Below are positions 8,027 through 15,537 of a stretch of DNA of 17,523 nt, piece by piece. Position 1 is the first letter of the stretch, and the number at the start of each line of letters is the position of its first letter. The stretch covers positions 1-17,523 of the forward strand of contig CAZMVU010000095.1 in NCBI GenBank assembly GCA_964569295.1, given 5' to 3'. Made by a program: the position numbers and the translations under genes. The notes beneath the pieces are model-generated. The model searched no databases. It was given only the letters and a program-made list of their open reading frames with translations, and was not told the origin of the DNA. Source of the DNA: CAZMVU01 sp964569295 (GTDB lineage Bacteria; Hydrogenedentota; Hydrogenedentia; Hydrogenedentales; JAGMZX01).

Positions 8027-8099
8027 CCCACAGCAAAGGCGCCTGGAATGCGGTAATGACAGACAAGCACATCAACAACCAAAAGGCTGGACACAAACG

Positions 8100-8813
8100 A
8101 TGAACGAATCCAACGAAGACCTCAACGTGAAAACCCAGGACAACCCAAAACGCTTTCATTATCGTGGTTTCTTCAGCCTGCTTCTATTTAGCTCCTTTAG
8201 TATTCTGCTTTTTTCCGGCGTCATTCTCTATTTTACGCCAAAGGGCCGGGTCGCTCATTGGACTGGCTGGACCATGCTGGGACTCGAGAAGGAAGAGTGG
8301 AGCAGTATTCATATTGTTCTGTCGCTGATTGTGATTGTTTCCGCCGGCTTCCATCTCTACTACAATTGGACGATTTTCTGGTGTTATATCACGCACAAAG
8401 CTCAGGCCACATTGAACCTGAAACGCGAGATAACGCTGGCGCTCCTTATCTGCGTGGTCACATTCGTGGGTACGTTGTACGAGGCGCCTCCTTTCAGCAC
8501 CATTATCAAATGGAATGACGCGGTCAAGGTGTATTGGGAAACGCATTCCGCCCGCGCACCCAAGCCAAACACCGAGGAATTCTCAATCAAGCGGCTGGCC
8601 AATGAAGTCGATATGCCCCTCGATCAGGTTATAGAACGGCTGGAAGAGGCCGGCATCCCTGTCGAAGACCCGTCGATCACGGTCAAAGAGTTGGGGAAAG
8701 CCCATGGCTTGGCGCCGAGCCAGCTCTTCGCTATTGTGCAGCCTGAATATCGTGGCGGTGGCGGTGGCGGACGCGGTATGGGCGGTGGCGGCCAGGGTGG
8801 CGGTGGCAGTTAA
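8100..8813 (+). CDS. DUF4405 membrane protein, possible b-type cytochrome
   Basis: 237 residues from the ATG at 8100. A longer frame opens at 7827, but its extra 91 residues look non-coding and a plausible promoter lies inside that stretch. Three membrane helices are visible (about 23-45, 69-88, 110-128). His71 and His85 lie on the second helix 14 apart, a spacing used for haem ligands in cytochrome b-type proteins; His53 and His99 flank the membrane. DUF4405 proteins are related to respiratory cytochrome b subunits, but haem binding here is inference. After the membrane part come two short helical units (162-186 and 193-213) resembling the small N-terminal domain of initiation factor IF2, then a Gly-rich tail (219-236). 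The ribosome site is weak (AAGG, about 13 nt upstream). The gene appears lower in GC than its neighbours. No redox partner is encoded in this window. Confidence 0.78.
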   Translation: MNESNEDLNVKTQDNPKRFHYRGFFSLLLFSSFSILLFSGVILYFTPKGRVAHWTGWTMLGLEKEEWSSIHIVLSLIVIVSAGFHLYYNWTIFWCYITHKAQATLNLKREITLALLICVVTFVGTLYEAPPFSTIIKWNDAVKVYWETHSARAPKPNTEEFSIKRLANEVDMPLDQVIERLEEAGIPVEDPSITVKELGKAHGLAPSQLFAIVQPEYRGGGGGGRGMGGGGQGGGGS

Positions 8814-8825
8814 AAGCGTTTGCGC

Positions 8826-9314
8826 CTACTGATTGTCGTAGGCCTGCACCTCGTCGTGTTTGTATACGAGTTCGACGCCCGCCTGCGCGAACATCGCCTC
8901 CGACTCGGCCGCAGCATGGTAGCGCCGCTCACACACTACCCGCGTGATCCCGCAGTTGATGAGCAGCATTGCGCAGGTACGGCAGGGGGTCATGCGGCAA
9001 TAGAGCGTGGCGCCGTCAAGACTGACCCCGAGCTTCGCCGCCTGACAGATGGCGTTTTGCTCGGCATGCACCGTGCGCATGCAGTGCTGGGTCACCGTGC
9101 CGTCTTCGTGCACAAGCCGCTTCATCTGGTGGCCCACATCGTCGCAATGGGGAAAACCCGAGGGCGACCCCACGTAGCCCGTCACGAGAATGCGGCCATC
9201 GCGCGCAATGACGCACCCGCTACGCCCGCGATCGCACGTGGCGCGTTTCGCGACGGTGTTCGCCACCTCCAGCAAGTAATCGTCCCAGGAGGGGCGTTCG
9301 TAGCGCTCAGCCAT
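8826..9314 (-). CDS. Deoxycytidylate (dCMP) deaminase family protein
   Basis: 162 residues, cytoplasmic. Zinc and catalytic motifs of the cytidine/deoxycytidylate deaminase fold are intact: HAE at 83-85 (His ligand and catalytic Glu) and PCRTC at 110-114 (two Cys ligands). The insert between strands, with C27, H56, C57, H62 and H77, is typical of dCMP deaminases of the ComEB/phage T4 type, which can hold a second zinc. The expected reaction is dCMP to dUMP, feeding thymidylate synthesis. I chose the ATG at 9314 because GGGAG lies about 8 nt upstream and the protein then starts like the family; the open frame runs on to 9431 but the extra residues are not family-like. It converges on the DUF4405 gene with 12 bp between stops and no terminator visible. 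Confidence 0.9.
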   Translation of the reverse strand: MAERYERPSWDDYLLEVANTVAKRATCDRGRSGCVIARDGRILVTGYVGSPSGFPHCDDVGHQMKRLVHEDGTVTQHCMRTVHAEQNAICQAAKLGVSLDGATLYCRMTPCRTCAMLLINCGITRVVCERRYHAAAESEAMFAQAGVELVYKHDEVQAYDNQ

Positions 9315-9771
9315 TGCCGGGCTCCCTTCGTGGACGGGACAGACAAGCGGGACCGCTTGGTGAACAAAGATAAGGGCACGGCTTCTGTATTGCCATCCAA
9401 CGGCGCTGTATAGAGAAAAAGAAACGCACATACGCTGGGCTGGATACCCAACGCCCCTCTCTTTCCCCTAATTACCGCACCGAAAGGCACACGCCCTGCT
9501 CGCCGAGCCGCCAGGGCAGTCCCTTTGTGTGCTTTACCCTTATTGGTACGCAGCAATAACAAAGCTACACCCAAAAGACACCCTGTCACACGCGGCCACT
9601 CGCCGGCGTACAGGCTTGGCGCGTTCCCAGTTGGCCCTCTGTCCTCTCCGTCTTGGTTGTGGTTGCTTACACTTAGCCAGAGCCTAGCACCATCCGGCCA
9701 CCGGGCGCTACCCGTGCAACACCAACGCCATGTGTTACCATGGCGGCCGTGCGCTTACAAGGAGTTTGCCC
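9315..9771. other. 457-bp divergent intergenic region
   Basis: This lies between the dCMP deaminase gene (minus) and the thioesterase gene (plus), so it must carry promoters in both directions. A TATACA-like -10 on the minus strand (9407-9412) has no matching -35. For the plus strand nothing better than chance is visible. No frame here has a credible ribosome site or domain, and I see no RNA gene. Confidence 0.5.
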
Positions 9772-10194
9772 ATGCAACGCAACGATTTCAGGGACTGGGT
9801 CCGGTTCAAGGTGCGGTGGAGCGACATGGACGCCTTCTGCCATGTCAACAATGCCCGTTATTTCACGTACTTCGAGATGGGCCGCATCCACATTTTCGAG
9901 CAGTATATTGAAAACAACTGGCAAGAGGCGCCAGTGGGGCCCGTGCTGGCATCGGTCACGTGCAATTTCCGCGCACCTGTGGTCTATCCCGCCACCCTCG
10001 AAATCGGCACAGTGCTCACCCGGCTCGGCAACAAATCGTTCGACCTCACCCACCAGATTTACTTCGCGGACACGGAACGTATCGCAGCGGACGGGAAGTC
10101 GGTAATCGCGTGGATCGATCGCGCAAGCGGCCAGTCCATCGTTATCGACAACACCTTCCGGGAAAAACTGGGCAGCATTGCCGCTTTGCAATGA
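9772..10194 (+). CDS. Hotdog-fold acyl-CoA thioesterase (4HBT/YbgC-like)
   Basis: 140 residues from the ATG at 9772, which follows AAGGAG with 7-nt spacing; an in-frame ATG at 9730 lacks a site. The N-terminal motif DMDAFCHVNNARY (18-30) is the signature of the 4-hydroxybenzoyl-CoA thioesterase family, with D20 at the position of the catalytic Asp and HVNN at 24-27. The length is usual for a single hotdog domain. It should hydrolyse an acyl-CoA thioester in the cytoplasm; the acyl group cannot be told from sequence. It is followed 30 bp later by rnhB and is probably co-transcribed with it. The neighbours do not suggest a pathway, so a housekeeping role such as clearing stray acyl-CoA is as likely as a specific one. 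Confidence 0.87.
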   Translation: MQRNDFRDWVRFKVRWSDMDAFCHVNNARYFTYFEMGRIHIFEQYIENNWQEAPVGPVLASVTCNFRAPVVYPATLEIGTVLTRLGNKSFDLTHQIYFADTERIAADGKSVIAWIDRASGQSIVIDNTFREKLGSIAALQ

Positions 10195-10224
10195 CAGGCG
10201 GGTGCGCGGTAGCATTTGATAACC

Positions 10225-10911
10225 ATGGCTGCAGACCCTTTCATAGCGTTCACGGGCGCGGAACGGCGCCGCCTCGAGAACTTGTTCACCTTCGAGTTAC
10301 AGGCGGAAGCGCAGGGCTTTGCCCGTGTGGCAGGGGTGGACGAAGCCGGCCGGGGCCCCTTGGCCGGGCCGCTTGTGGCGGCGGCGGTGGTGTTGCGCGA
10401 ACCTTTGGCAGGGCTCGACGACTCGAAGCGGCTCTCCGAAGCCCGGCGCGAACGCTTGTATAGCGCGTTGCACGCGGGCGGCCACGCCATCGGTCTGTGC
10501 GTCGTGGAGCCTGCGGAGATCGATACTATCGGCATCCAGCGGGCAAACTACGCCGCCATGGTGCGCGCTGTGGAGGCGTTGGTCCCGCCGCCGGATCTGT
10601 TGCTCATCGACGGATTCCACGTATCGGGCACGCCCCTGCCGCAGTGGCGGCTCATCAAGGGCGACCGGCGTTCGCTAAGTATCGCGGCCGCGAGTATCGT
10701 GGCGAAGGTCACCCGCGACCGGATTATGCAGGGAGCGGATGAAGATTACCCTGCCTATTTGTTTGCCAAGCACAAGGGTTACGCAACCCAAGAACACCTT
10801 GCGCTGCTCGCCGAACACGGGCCGTGCCCGCTGCACCGGCGCAGTTTCGCGCCGCTGGCGTCCCGTTTGGAAACGGACACTCTCTTTGACATGGAAAAAG
10901 AAAAGGCCTGA
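10225..10911 (+). CDS. rnhB: Ribonuclease HII
   Basis: 228 residues. It cleaves the RNA strand of RNA/DNA hybrids and starts removal of ribonucleotides built into DNA. The family blocks are present in order: GVDEAGRGPLAGP at 37-49 with catalytic D39 and E40, DDSKRLSE at 65-72, LLIDG with D129, and the IAAASIVAKVTRD block at 153-165 ending in D165. The four acidic residues of the active site are therefore all present. The N-terminal extension of about 35 residues before the first motif is common in this family. I prefer the ATG at 10225; a TTG at 10216 is in frame, and neither has a strong ribosome site. The gene lies 30 bp after the thioesterase and 6 bp before the TPR gene, so the three probably form one transcript. 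Confidence 0.95.
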   Translation: MAADPFIAFTGAERRRLENLFTFELQAEAQGFARVAGVDEAGRGPLAGPLVAAAVVLREPLAGLDDSKRLSEARRERLYSALHAGGHAIGLCVVEPAEIDTIGIQRANYAAMVRAVEALVPPPDLLLIDGFHVSGTPLPQWRLIKGDRRSLSIAAASIVAKVTRDRIMQGADEDYPAYLFAKHKGYATQEHLALLAEHGPCPLHRRSFAPLASRLETDTLFDMEKEKA

Positions 10912-10917
10912 CACCCT

Positions 10918-12624
10918 ATGCGCCTGTACTTACCACTTCTGTTGACCAATTTCATCGCGGTCTCGATGGGTTGCTGCTCGCTGGGAATCGCTGACAGTGA
11001 GGTGCGCTATGGCGACACCGCCAGCGCGAGCCCCCGCGCCAAGGCCTACTCCCGCTACCTCAGCGCCATTGTCCATGAGCGGCGCGGCGACTACGACGAG
11101 GCCCTGGCCGATATGAACCTGGTGACCGAACTCGACCCCGACGCGGCGACCCCTGCCTTGCGTCTCGTGCGTGTGCATCTCGGGCGCCAGGAATTTGAGG
11201 AGGCCCTCACCCACATGGAGGCCGTGGTCGATGCGCGCCCGGATAATGCGCGCTACTGGGCCCTGCTGGGCGAAATCTACCACCAGGTCGGCCGCGATGA
11301 AGACGCCGCCCGGGTCTTGCACAAGGCCGTCAACCTCGACCCCGAGGACAAGCGCGTTTTCAACGCACTGGCGCGGCTCGAGGAGGAAATGAACGATCTT
11401 GTGTCCACTACGGAGTTGTACGAACGGCTCACGCAGATGGATCCCGAGTCGGCCTATTTCCACTACAAGCTCGGCTTCAACCTGTTCCGGCTCGACGAGT
11501 ACGACGCGGCCCGTACCGCCATGGAAAAGGCCCTCGCGCTGAAATCAAACTATGTGCCCGCCCGGTTGCTACTCGGCATTATCAACCTCGAGAGCGGCGA
11601 AGCCGCCGACGCCATTCTGCACCTGCGCCGCTACCTCATCCGCCGCCCGGAAGACATACGCGCCCGGGAACACCTCGCCATTGCCCTGGCCCGCGTCGGC
11701 GATTACCGGGAAGCGGCCCAAGAACTGACCGAGCTGGTGCAGGGTGCCGGAGCACGCCCGTTGCACCACCTGATGATCATGTACTGCCTGCTGCGTGCAG
11801 GAGATTCCGGAGAGGCTGTACGCTTCATGCCGCCCGAGGGCGCGCCATACTTCGGCACATTGCTGCGCGCCATGGCCCGGCGCGACACGGATGAGCCCGT
11901 GGCGCCGTTGCTTGAAACCTTCGACACCATCGAGGGCGACCTGGACAGCGAGTGCAATGTCTACCTCAACGAGCTCCTCTTCAGCTTCGGCGAAGAATCC
12001 GCCGGCGACTACCTGCTCGCGGCGATCGAAGAATTCCGGGCCATGGAAGACGGCAAGGGCCTGGCGATCATCGAAGCGCGCCTGTACATGCTGCGCGAGA
12101 ACTACGCCACAGCAGTAGACATGCTCGAACGCATCGTGGCCAAGCATGGCGCCGATGTGAACCTGCACTACTACCTCGCCGTCGCCTATCAGGAACTGGA
12201 GAACTTCGAAAAAACCGAGGAACACTTGGTCGCCTATTTGAAAGAAGAGCCCGATGACCACGAGGTGCTCAATTTCCTCGGCTATCTCTACGCTGAGGAG
12301 GGCGTCAAACTGCGCAAGGCGGAGCGGCTCCTCCAGCGCGCGCTCGAGTTCGAACCGGAAAGCCCGTTCTATCTCGATAGCCTGGGCTGGATCTACTACA
12401 AACGTGGCGACGCGGAAAAGGCCGTGAGCTATATCCAGCGGGCATTGCTCAACATGGAAGGCGACGACGCCATCCTCCGGGAACACTTGGGCGATGCCTA
12501 CCTCGCGGCCGGCGAAGTCGAGAAAGCTGTCCGCGAATGGGAAAAAGCGCACCGGCTCGACCCTGAAATCGAAGGGGTGGCGGAAAAGATCGCCCAGCAT
12601 CGCAAGGAAGAAGACGCAACCTAA
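10918..12624 (+). CDS. TPR-repeat protein with N-terminal export signal
   Basis: 568 residues. The first 20 residues are a hydrophobic segment after one Arg ending at Cys19-Cys20. This is an export signal and perhaps a lipoprotein signal, though the residues before the Cys (SMG) are a poor lipobox. The rest is helical tetratricopeptide repeats: about seven units in 42-280 and about five in 383-560, with a more divergent stretch between (about 285-380). Typical TPR positions are seen, such as Gly-Asp-Tyr turns and Asp-Pro ends. Such proteins scaffold other proteins at the envelope; no enzymatic domain is present. It starts 6 bp after rnhB with only AAGG about 12 nt upstream. The next gene in the same direction, 208 bp on, is the Lol permease, so a role near the outer membrane is possible but not shown. 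Confidence 0.85.
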   Translation: MRLYLPLLLTNFIAVSMGCCSLGIADSEVRYGDTASASPRAKAYSRYLSAIVHERRGDYDEALADMNLVTELDPDAATPALRLVRVHLGRQEFEEALTHMEAVVDARPDNARYWALLGEIYHQVGRDEDAARVLHKAVNLDPEDKRVFNALARLEEEMNDLVSTTELYERLTQMDPESAYFHYKLGFNLFRLDEYDAARTAMEKALALKSNYVPARLLLGIINLESGEAADAILHLRRYLIRRPEDIRAREHLAIALARVGDYREAAQELTELVQGAGARPLHHLMIMYCLLRAGDSGEAVRFMPPEGAPYFGTLLRAMARRDTDEPVAPLLETFDTIEGDLDSECNVYLNELLFSFGEESAGDYLLAAIEEFRAMEDGKGLAIIEARLYMLRENYATAVDMLERIVAKHGADVNLHYYLAVAYQELENFEKTEEHLVAYLKEEPDDHEVLNFLGYLYAEEGVKLRKAERLLQRALEFEPESPFYLDSLGWIYYKRGDAEKAVSYIQRALLNMEGDDAILREHLGDAYLAAGEVEKAVREWEKAHRLDPEIEGVAEKIAQHRKEEDAT

Positions 12625-12832
12625 CGGCGGCATTCGGTACATGCCGCGCTGTGGCAGTTGCTGACTTTCCACCCATGACGGAAGCGGGCAGGTATGACGT
12701 CCCAGCAACACATACGCGCGATGAGCAACACTATCGCTTGCACGTTCTCTGGGGCACCAACAACATTATACGGACTGCGGTCTCGGGGCCGGCTGCGGCT
12801 TACCGAGTGAATTCTGGGAGATGTATTAATCC

Positions 12833-14110
12833 GTGCGATTCGAAACCTATGTGGCGGCACGGTACCTGCGCAGCAAGCGGCGCAACCGCTTTGTCAGCCT
12901 GATCACCATTATTTCCGTGGCCGGGGTGTGCGTGGGCGTCATGGCGCTCATCGTCGTACTCAGCGTAATGACCGGCTTCGATATCAAATTGCGCGACACG
13001 ATTATCGGAAACCGGGCACACCTCACGATCATGCCCCGCTTCGGGGGGAATATCGAGGACCCCGAAGCGGCCATTTCCCGGCTGAAGGAACTGGCGCCCG
13101 CCATACAGGCCGCCGGTCCTATCGTGCAGATCGAGTCGCTCATCACGCACGAGGACAATTCGACCGGCGCCTACGTTATCGGCGTGGATCCCGCCCGCGA
13201 AGCCCGGGTGACCATGCTCGAGGAGAACCTCAGTGAGAAGGCGGGCCGCAACTATGGCGGCGGCGAACTGCCCGGCGAAAAAGAAATCGTGCTCGGTTTC
13301 CGCCTGGCACAAAGGCTGCTCGGCTCGAACCAACGCGACCCCCGCCGCATGATCGGCCAGCGCATCACCCTCACCACGGCCCGCACGACACTCACGCCAC
13401 TGGGCCCCCGCCGCGGCAGCCAGATCTGGCTCACGGTTTCCGGCATCTCGCAGGCGAAGATGTCGGAGTTCGACATGATCTACGCCTGGGTCGATATTCC
13501 CACCGCCCGCATGCTCACCGGTGAGGACGGCGTGCACGGCATCCACGTGAAACTCGACAACCCGTTGCATGCCGCGCGTACGGCCGATCGGATCAATGCG
13601 GACGACGCCTACTACGCCACCACCTGGTACGAAAGCCAGCGCGAGTTCTTCGAAGCGTTGAAGCAAGAGAAACTCGCCATGTTCATTATCTTGGCGTTCA
13701 TCGTGCTTGTGGCAGCCTTCAACATCACCTCGACACTCATTATGGTGGTCATGGAAAAGCGGCGCGACATCGGTATTCTCCGCACGCTGGGAGCGAGCAC
13801 GCGATCGATCTTTCTCCTCTTTCTCATCGAGGGGCTCATGATAGGGCTCAGCGGCACCTTCCTCGGCCTGGTATTCGGCATCCTTATCGCCATGAATGTG
13901 AACCCCATCATGGAGTTCATCGCCGGCTTGGTCGGGTGGGATGTCTTCAACAGCGTCATCTACTATTTCGACGCAATTCCCTCGACGGTCATCTGGACCG
14001 ATGTGTGCTACATATGCTTGAGTGCCGTCGTACTCACGCTGCTGTCAACCTTGTACCCGGCATGGAGCGCGTGCCGGGTGGACCCGGTGGATGCCCTGCG
14101 TTATGAGTAA
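12833..14110 (+). CDS. lolC: Lipoprotein-releasing ABC permease (LolC/LolE family)
   Basis: 425 residues, close to the family's usual 400-415. The layout is typical: a first membrane helix (about 22-46), a periplasmic domain of about 230 residues, then three helices (about 281-305, 325-355, 388-410). The family blocks are clear: the N-terminal YVAARYLRSKRRNRF segment (6-20), the AAFNITSTLIMVVMEKRRDIGILRTLGA region (294-321) that contacts the ATPase, and the final YPAWSACRVDPVDALRYE. It should extract mature lipoproteins from the inner membrane for delivery to the outer membrane. The start is GTG with GGGAG 12 nt upstream; no better ATG is nearby. Its last 8 bp overlap lolD. Only one permease gene is present, so it probably works as a homodimer (LolF-like) or has a partner elsewhere. 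Confidence 0.92.
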   Translation: MRFETYVAARYLRSKRRNRFVSLITIISVAGVCVGVMALIVVLSVMTGFDIKLRDTIIGNRAHLTIMPRFGGNIEDPEAAISRLKELAPAIQAAGPIVQIESLITHEDNSTGAYVIGVDPAREARVTMLEENLSEKAGRNYGGGELPGEKEIVLGFRLAQRLLGSNQRDPRRMIGQRITLTTARTTLTPLGPRRGSQIWLTVSGISQAKMSEFDMIYAWVDIPTARMLTGEDGVHGIHVKLDNPLHAARTADRINADDAYYATTWYESQREFFEALKQEKLAMFIILAFIVLVAAFNITSTLIMVVMEKRRDIGILRTLGASTRSIFLLFLIEGLMIGLSGTFLGLVFGILIAMNVNPIMEFIAGLVGWDVFNSVIYYFDAIPSTVIWTDVCYICLSAVVLTLLSTLYPAWSACRVDPVDALRYE

Positions 14111-14807
14111 GCCTGTACTGGAATGCCAAGGAATCGAAAAGATTTTTCACGACGGCACCCGGGAGTTGCGCATACTGCAAGGCGTTGATCTGGCCGTCGC
14201 GCCAGGCGAGGTGCTCGCCATCGGCGGTCCCTCGGGCGTCGGCAAGTCGACGCTGCTGCACATCATGGGCACACTCGACAAGCCCAGTGGCGGCGCCGTC
14301 TTCTTTCGCGGCGAGGCCATCACGAAAATGTCCCGGCCCGCCGTGAATCACATCCGCAACAAAGAGATCGGTTTTGTCTTTCAGTTTTACCACCTCCTGC
14401 CCGAGTTCACCGCCCTCGAGAATGTGATGATGCCCGCCCTGTGCAAAGGCGTGTCCCGCCGGCAATGCCACGAACAAGCGGAGGCCATGCTCGCACGCGT
14501 GGGCCTCGCCGAACGCATGACCCACAAACCGGGCATGCTCTCGGGCGGCGAACAGCAGCGGGTGGCCATCGGCCGGGCCCTGTTCAATCAGCCGAGCGTG
14601 GTGCTCAGCGATGAACCCACAGGAAATCTCGATGAGCACACGGGCGAAGGCATCCTCGATCTGCTGTTCGACCTGAACGCCACCGAGCAGATGACGATCG
14701 TCATCGTGACGCACGACGCCGGGGTTGCCCGGCGCGCCCACCACTGGGTACACCTGCATGAAGGCAAGGCCTACCCCCACCACGAGGCGCCGGAAACAAC
14801 GCCATGA
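14103..14807 (+). CDS. lolD: Lipoprotein-releasing ABC ATPase LolD
   Basis: 234 residues, the usual LolD size. ATPase motifs: Walker A GPSGVGKST (42-50), Q-loop Gln94 within FVFQFYHLLPEF, signature LSGGE (146-150), Walker B VVLSDE (166-171) with PTGNLD following, and switch His204. The FYHLLPEFTALENV segment is diagnostic of the LolD/MacB/FtsE group. I chose the ATG at 14103 because it matches the family start; its first 8 bp, ATGAGTAA, overlap the end of the permease gene including its stop, so the two are translationally coupled. The frame continues upstream to 14022 inside the permease gene, but those residues are shadow. It provides energy for lipoprotein release. Its stop overlaps the next start by 4 bp. 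Confidence 0.95.
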   Translation: MSKPVLECQGIEKIFHDGTRELRILQGVDLAVAPGEVLAIGGPSGVGKSTLLHIMGTLDKPSGGAVFFRGEAITKMSRPAVNHIRNKEIGFVFQFYHLLPEFTALENVMMPALCKGVSRRQCHEQAEAMLARVGLAERMTHKPGMLSGGEQQRVAIGRALFNQPSVVLSDEPTGNLDEHTGEGILDLLFDLNATEQMTIVIVTHDAGVARRAHHWVHLHEGKAYPHHEAPETTP

Positions 14808-15457
14808 CAACACCGACGCGCGATCTCACCGACAACACTGCGGAACATATCGACCCACTCGCCGTGCTGCGTTTTGTGCCACAGGCAGCAAAGCGGGTGC
14901 TGGACTGCGGCGGCGCCTCGGGCGCCCTCCCAGAGCGCCTCGCCAAACGACACGCGGTGACATTGACCTGTGCCAACGTTATAAGCGCGCGCGACCGCGC
15001 AGTCCGCACCATCCCCAGCGGGCCAGCGGCCTACGACTGCATCACCTGCGTCGACGTGGCGCCCCGCGTGCGCGATGCGGAGCCGCTGGCAAAGGAGTTG
15101 GCGCGTGTGCTGGCGCCGGGCGGCGTGTTGCTCATGACCGTGCCGAATGTGCAGTTCTACCGGATAGTACTGGCCTTGGCCCACGGCCATTGGCAAGCGG
15201 CGGAGGGCGGCGTGCTCGACCCATCGCACATTCGTTTTTTTACCGCTTTCGAAGCCGCTGAGCTGCTGCGCCGGCACGGCCTGCACCTCGAGGCAATCAT
15301 ACCCCTCGCCGGCACCGCCCCCGAGAACGTGCCGCGGGATGCACGCGGGTGCATCAACGCCGGCGAAATTCGCCTCGGCCCACTCACGGACGACGAATAC
15401 AAGGTCTACCTGACCAGCCAGTTCCTCGTGATGGCTACAAAACCATCGCCGGAATAG
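14804..15457 (+). CDS. SAM-dependent methyltransferase (Methyltransf_11/23-like)
   Basis: 217 residues. Class I methyltransferase fold: motif I VLDCGGASG at 32-40 binds S-adenosylmethionine, and the RVLAPGGVLLMTVPN segment (101-115) is the usual motif after the catalytic core. The GGVLDPSHIRFFT stretch (135-147) is characteristic of methyltransferases found among surface-polysaccharide and glycosyltransferase genes. The acidic residue expected at the end of strand beta-2 is not obvious (TLTCANV, 53-59), so the cofactor site may differ. The ATG overlaps the lolD stop as ATGA, so it is translated with the Lol genes. A sugar-modifying glycosyltransferase gene follows 80 bp later, which fits a role in glycan or small-molecule methylation. 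The true substrate cannot be told from the sequence. Confidence 0.83.
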   Translation: MTTPTRDLTDNTAEHIDPLAVLRFVPQAAKRVLDCGGASGALPERLAKRHAVTLTCANVISARDRAVRTIPSGPAAYDCITCVDVAPRVRDAEPLAKELARVLAPGGVLLMTVPNVQFYRIVLALAHGHWQAAEGGVLDPSHIRFFTAFEAAELLRRHGLHLEAIIPLAGTAPENVPRDARGCINAGEIRLGPLTDDEYKVYLTSQFLVMATKPSPE

Positions 15458-15537
15458 CCGCGCGGCCTCTTGGCTCCCATGTATCCACTGTGTAGTGCCA
15501 CACGCATGCGCGAGGCCGCCAACCTGGGAGACGCCTG

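Larger units (their letters stand above)
7363..8099. other. 737-bp divergent intergenic region
   Basis: Short frames on both strands here lack ribosome binding sites and recognisable domains, and the in-frame extension of the DUF4405 gene back to 7827 is rich in Arg/Pro/Cys and looks non-coding. Regulatory signals account for part of the region: a sigma-54-like promoter (7496-7511, minus), a direct repeat (7631-7663) and an extended -10 element (8018-8026, plus). A 7-bp inverted repeat, ATGGGGA at 7680-7686 with TCCCCAT at 7700-7706, is unremarkable. It is the longest non-coding gap in the window. Confidence 0.6.

Noticed and set aside
58..8053. CCTGGAATGCGG found at 58-69 and again at 8042-8053
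   Set aside because: A 12-base match between two places is expected by chance in a window of this size, and the contexts differ.
7827..8099. Upstream extension of the DUF4405 gene
   Set aside because: The extra 91 residues are unlike coding sequence and include the predicted promoter; the ATG at 8100 gives the family-like start.
11569..12711. 380-residue minus-strand frame across the TPR gene
   Set aside because: It is antisense to clear TPR repeats and has no recognisable family.
15462..15519. GCGGCCTC and GAGGCCGC inverted repeat between the methyltransferase and glycosyltransferase
   Set aside because: 8-bp arms with a 42-nt loop in GC-rich DNA are not convincing as a terminator or operator.
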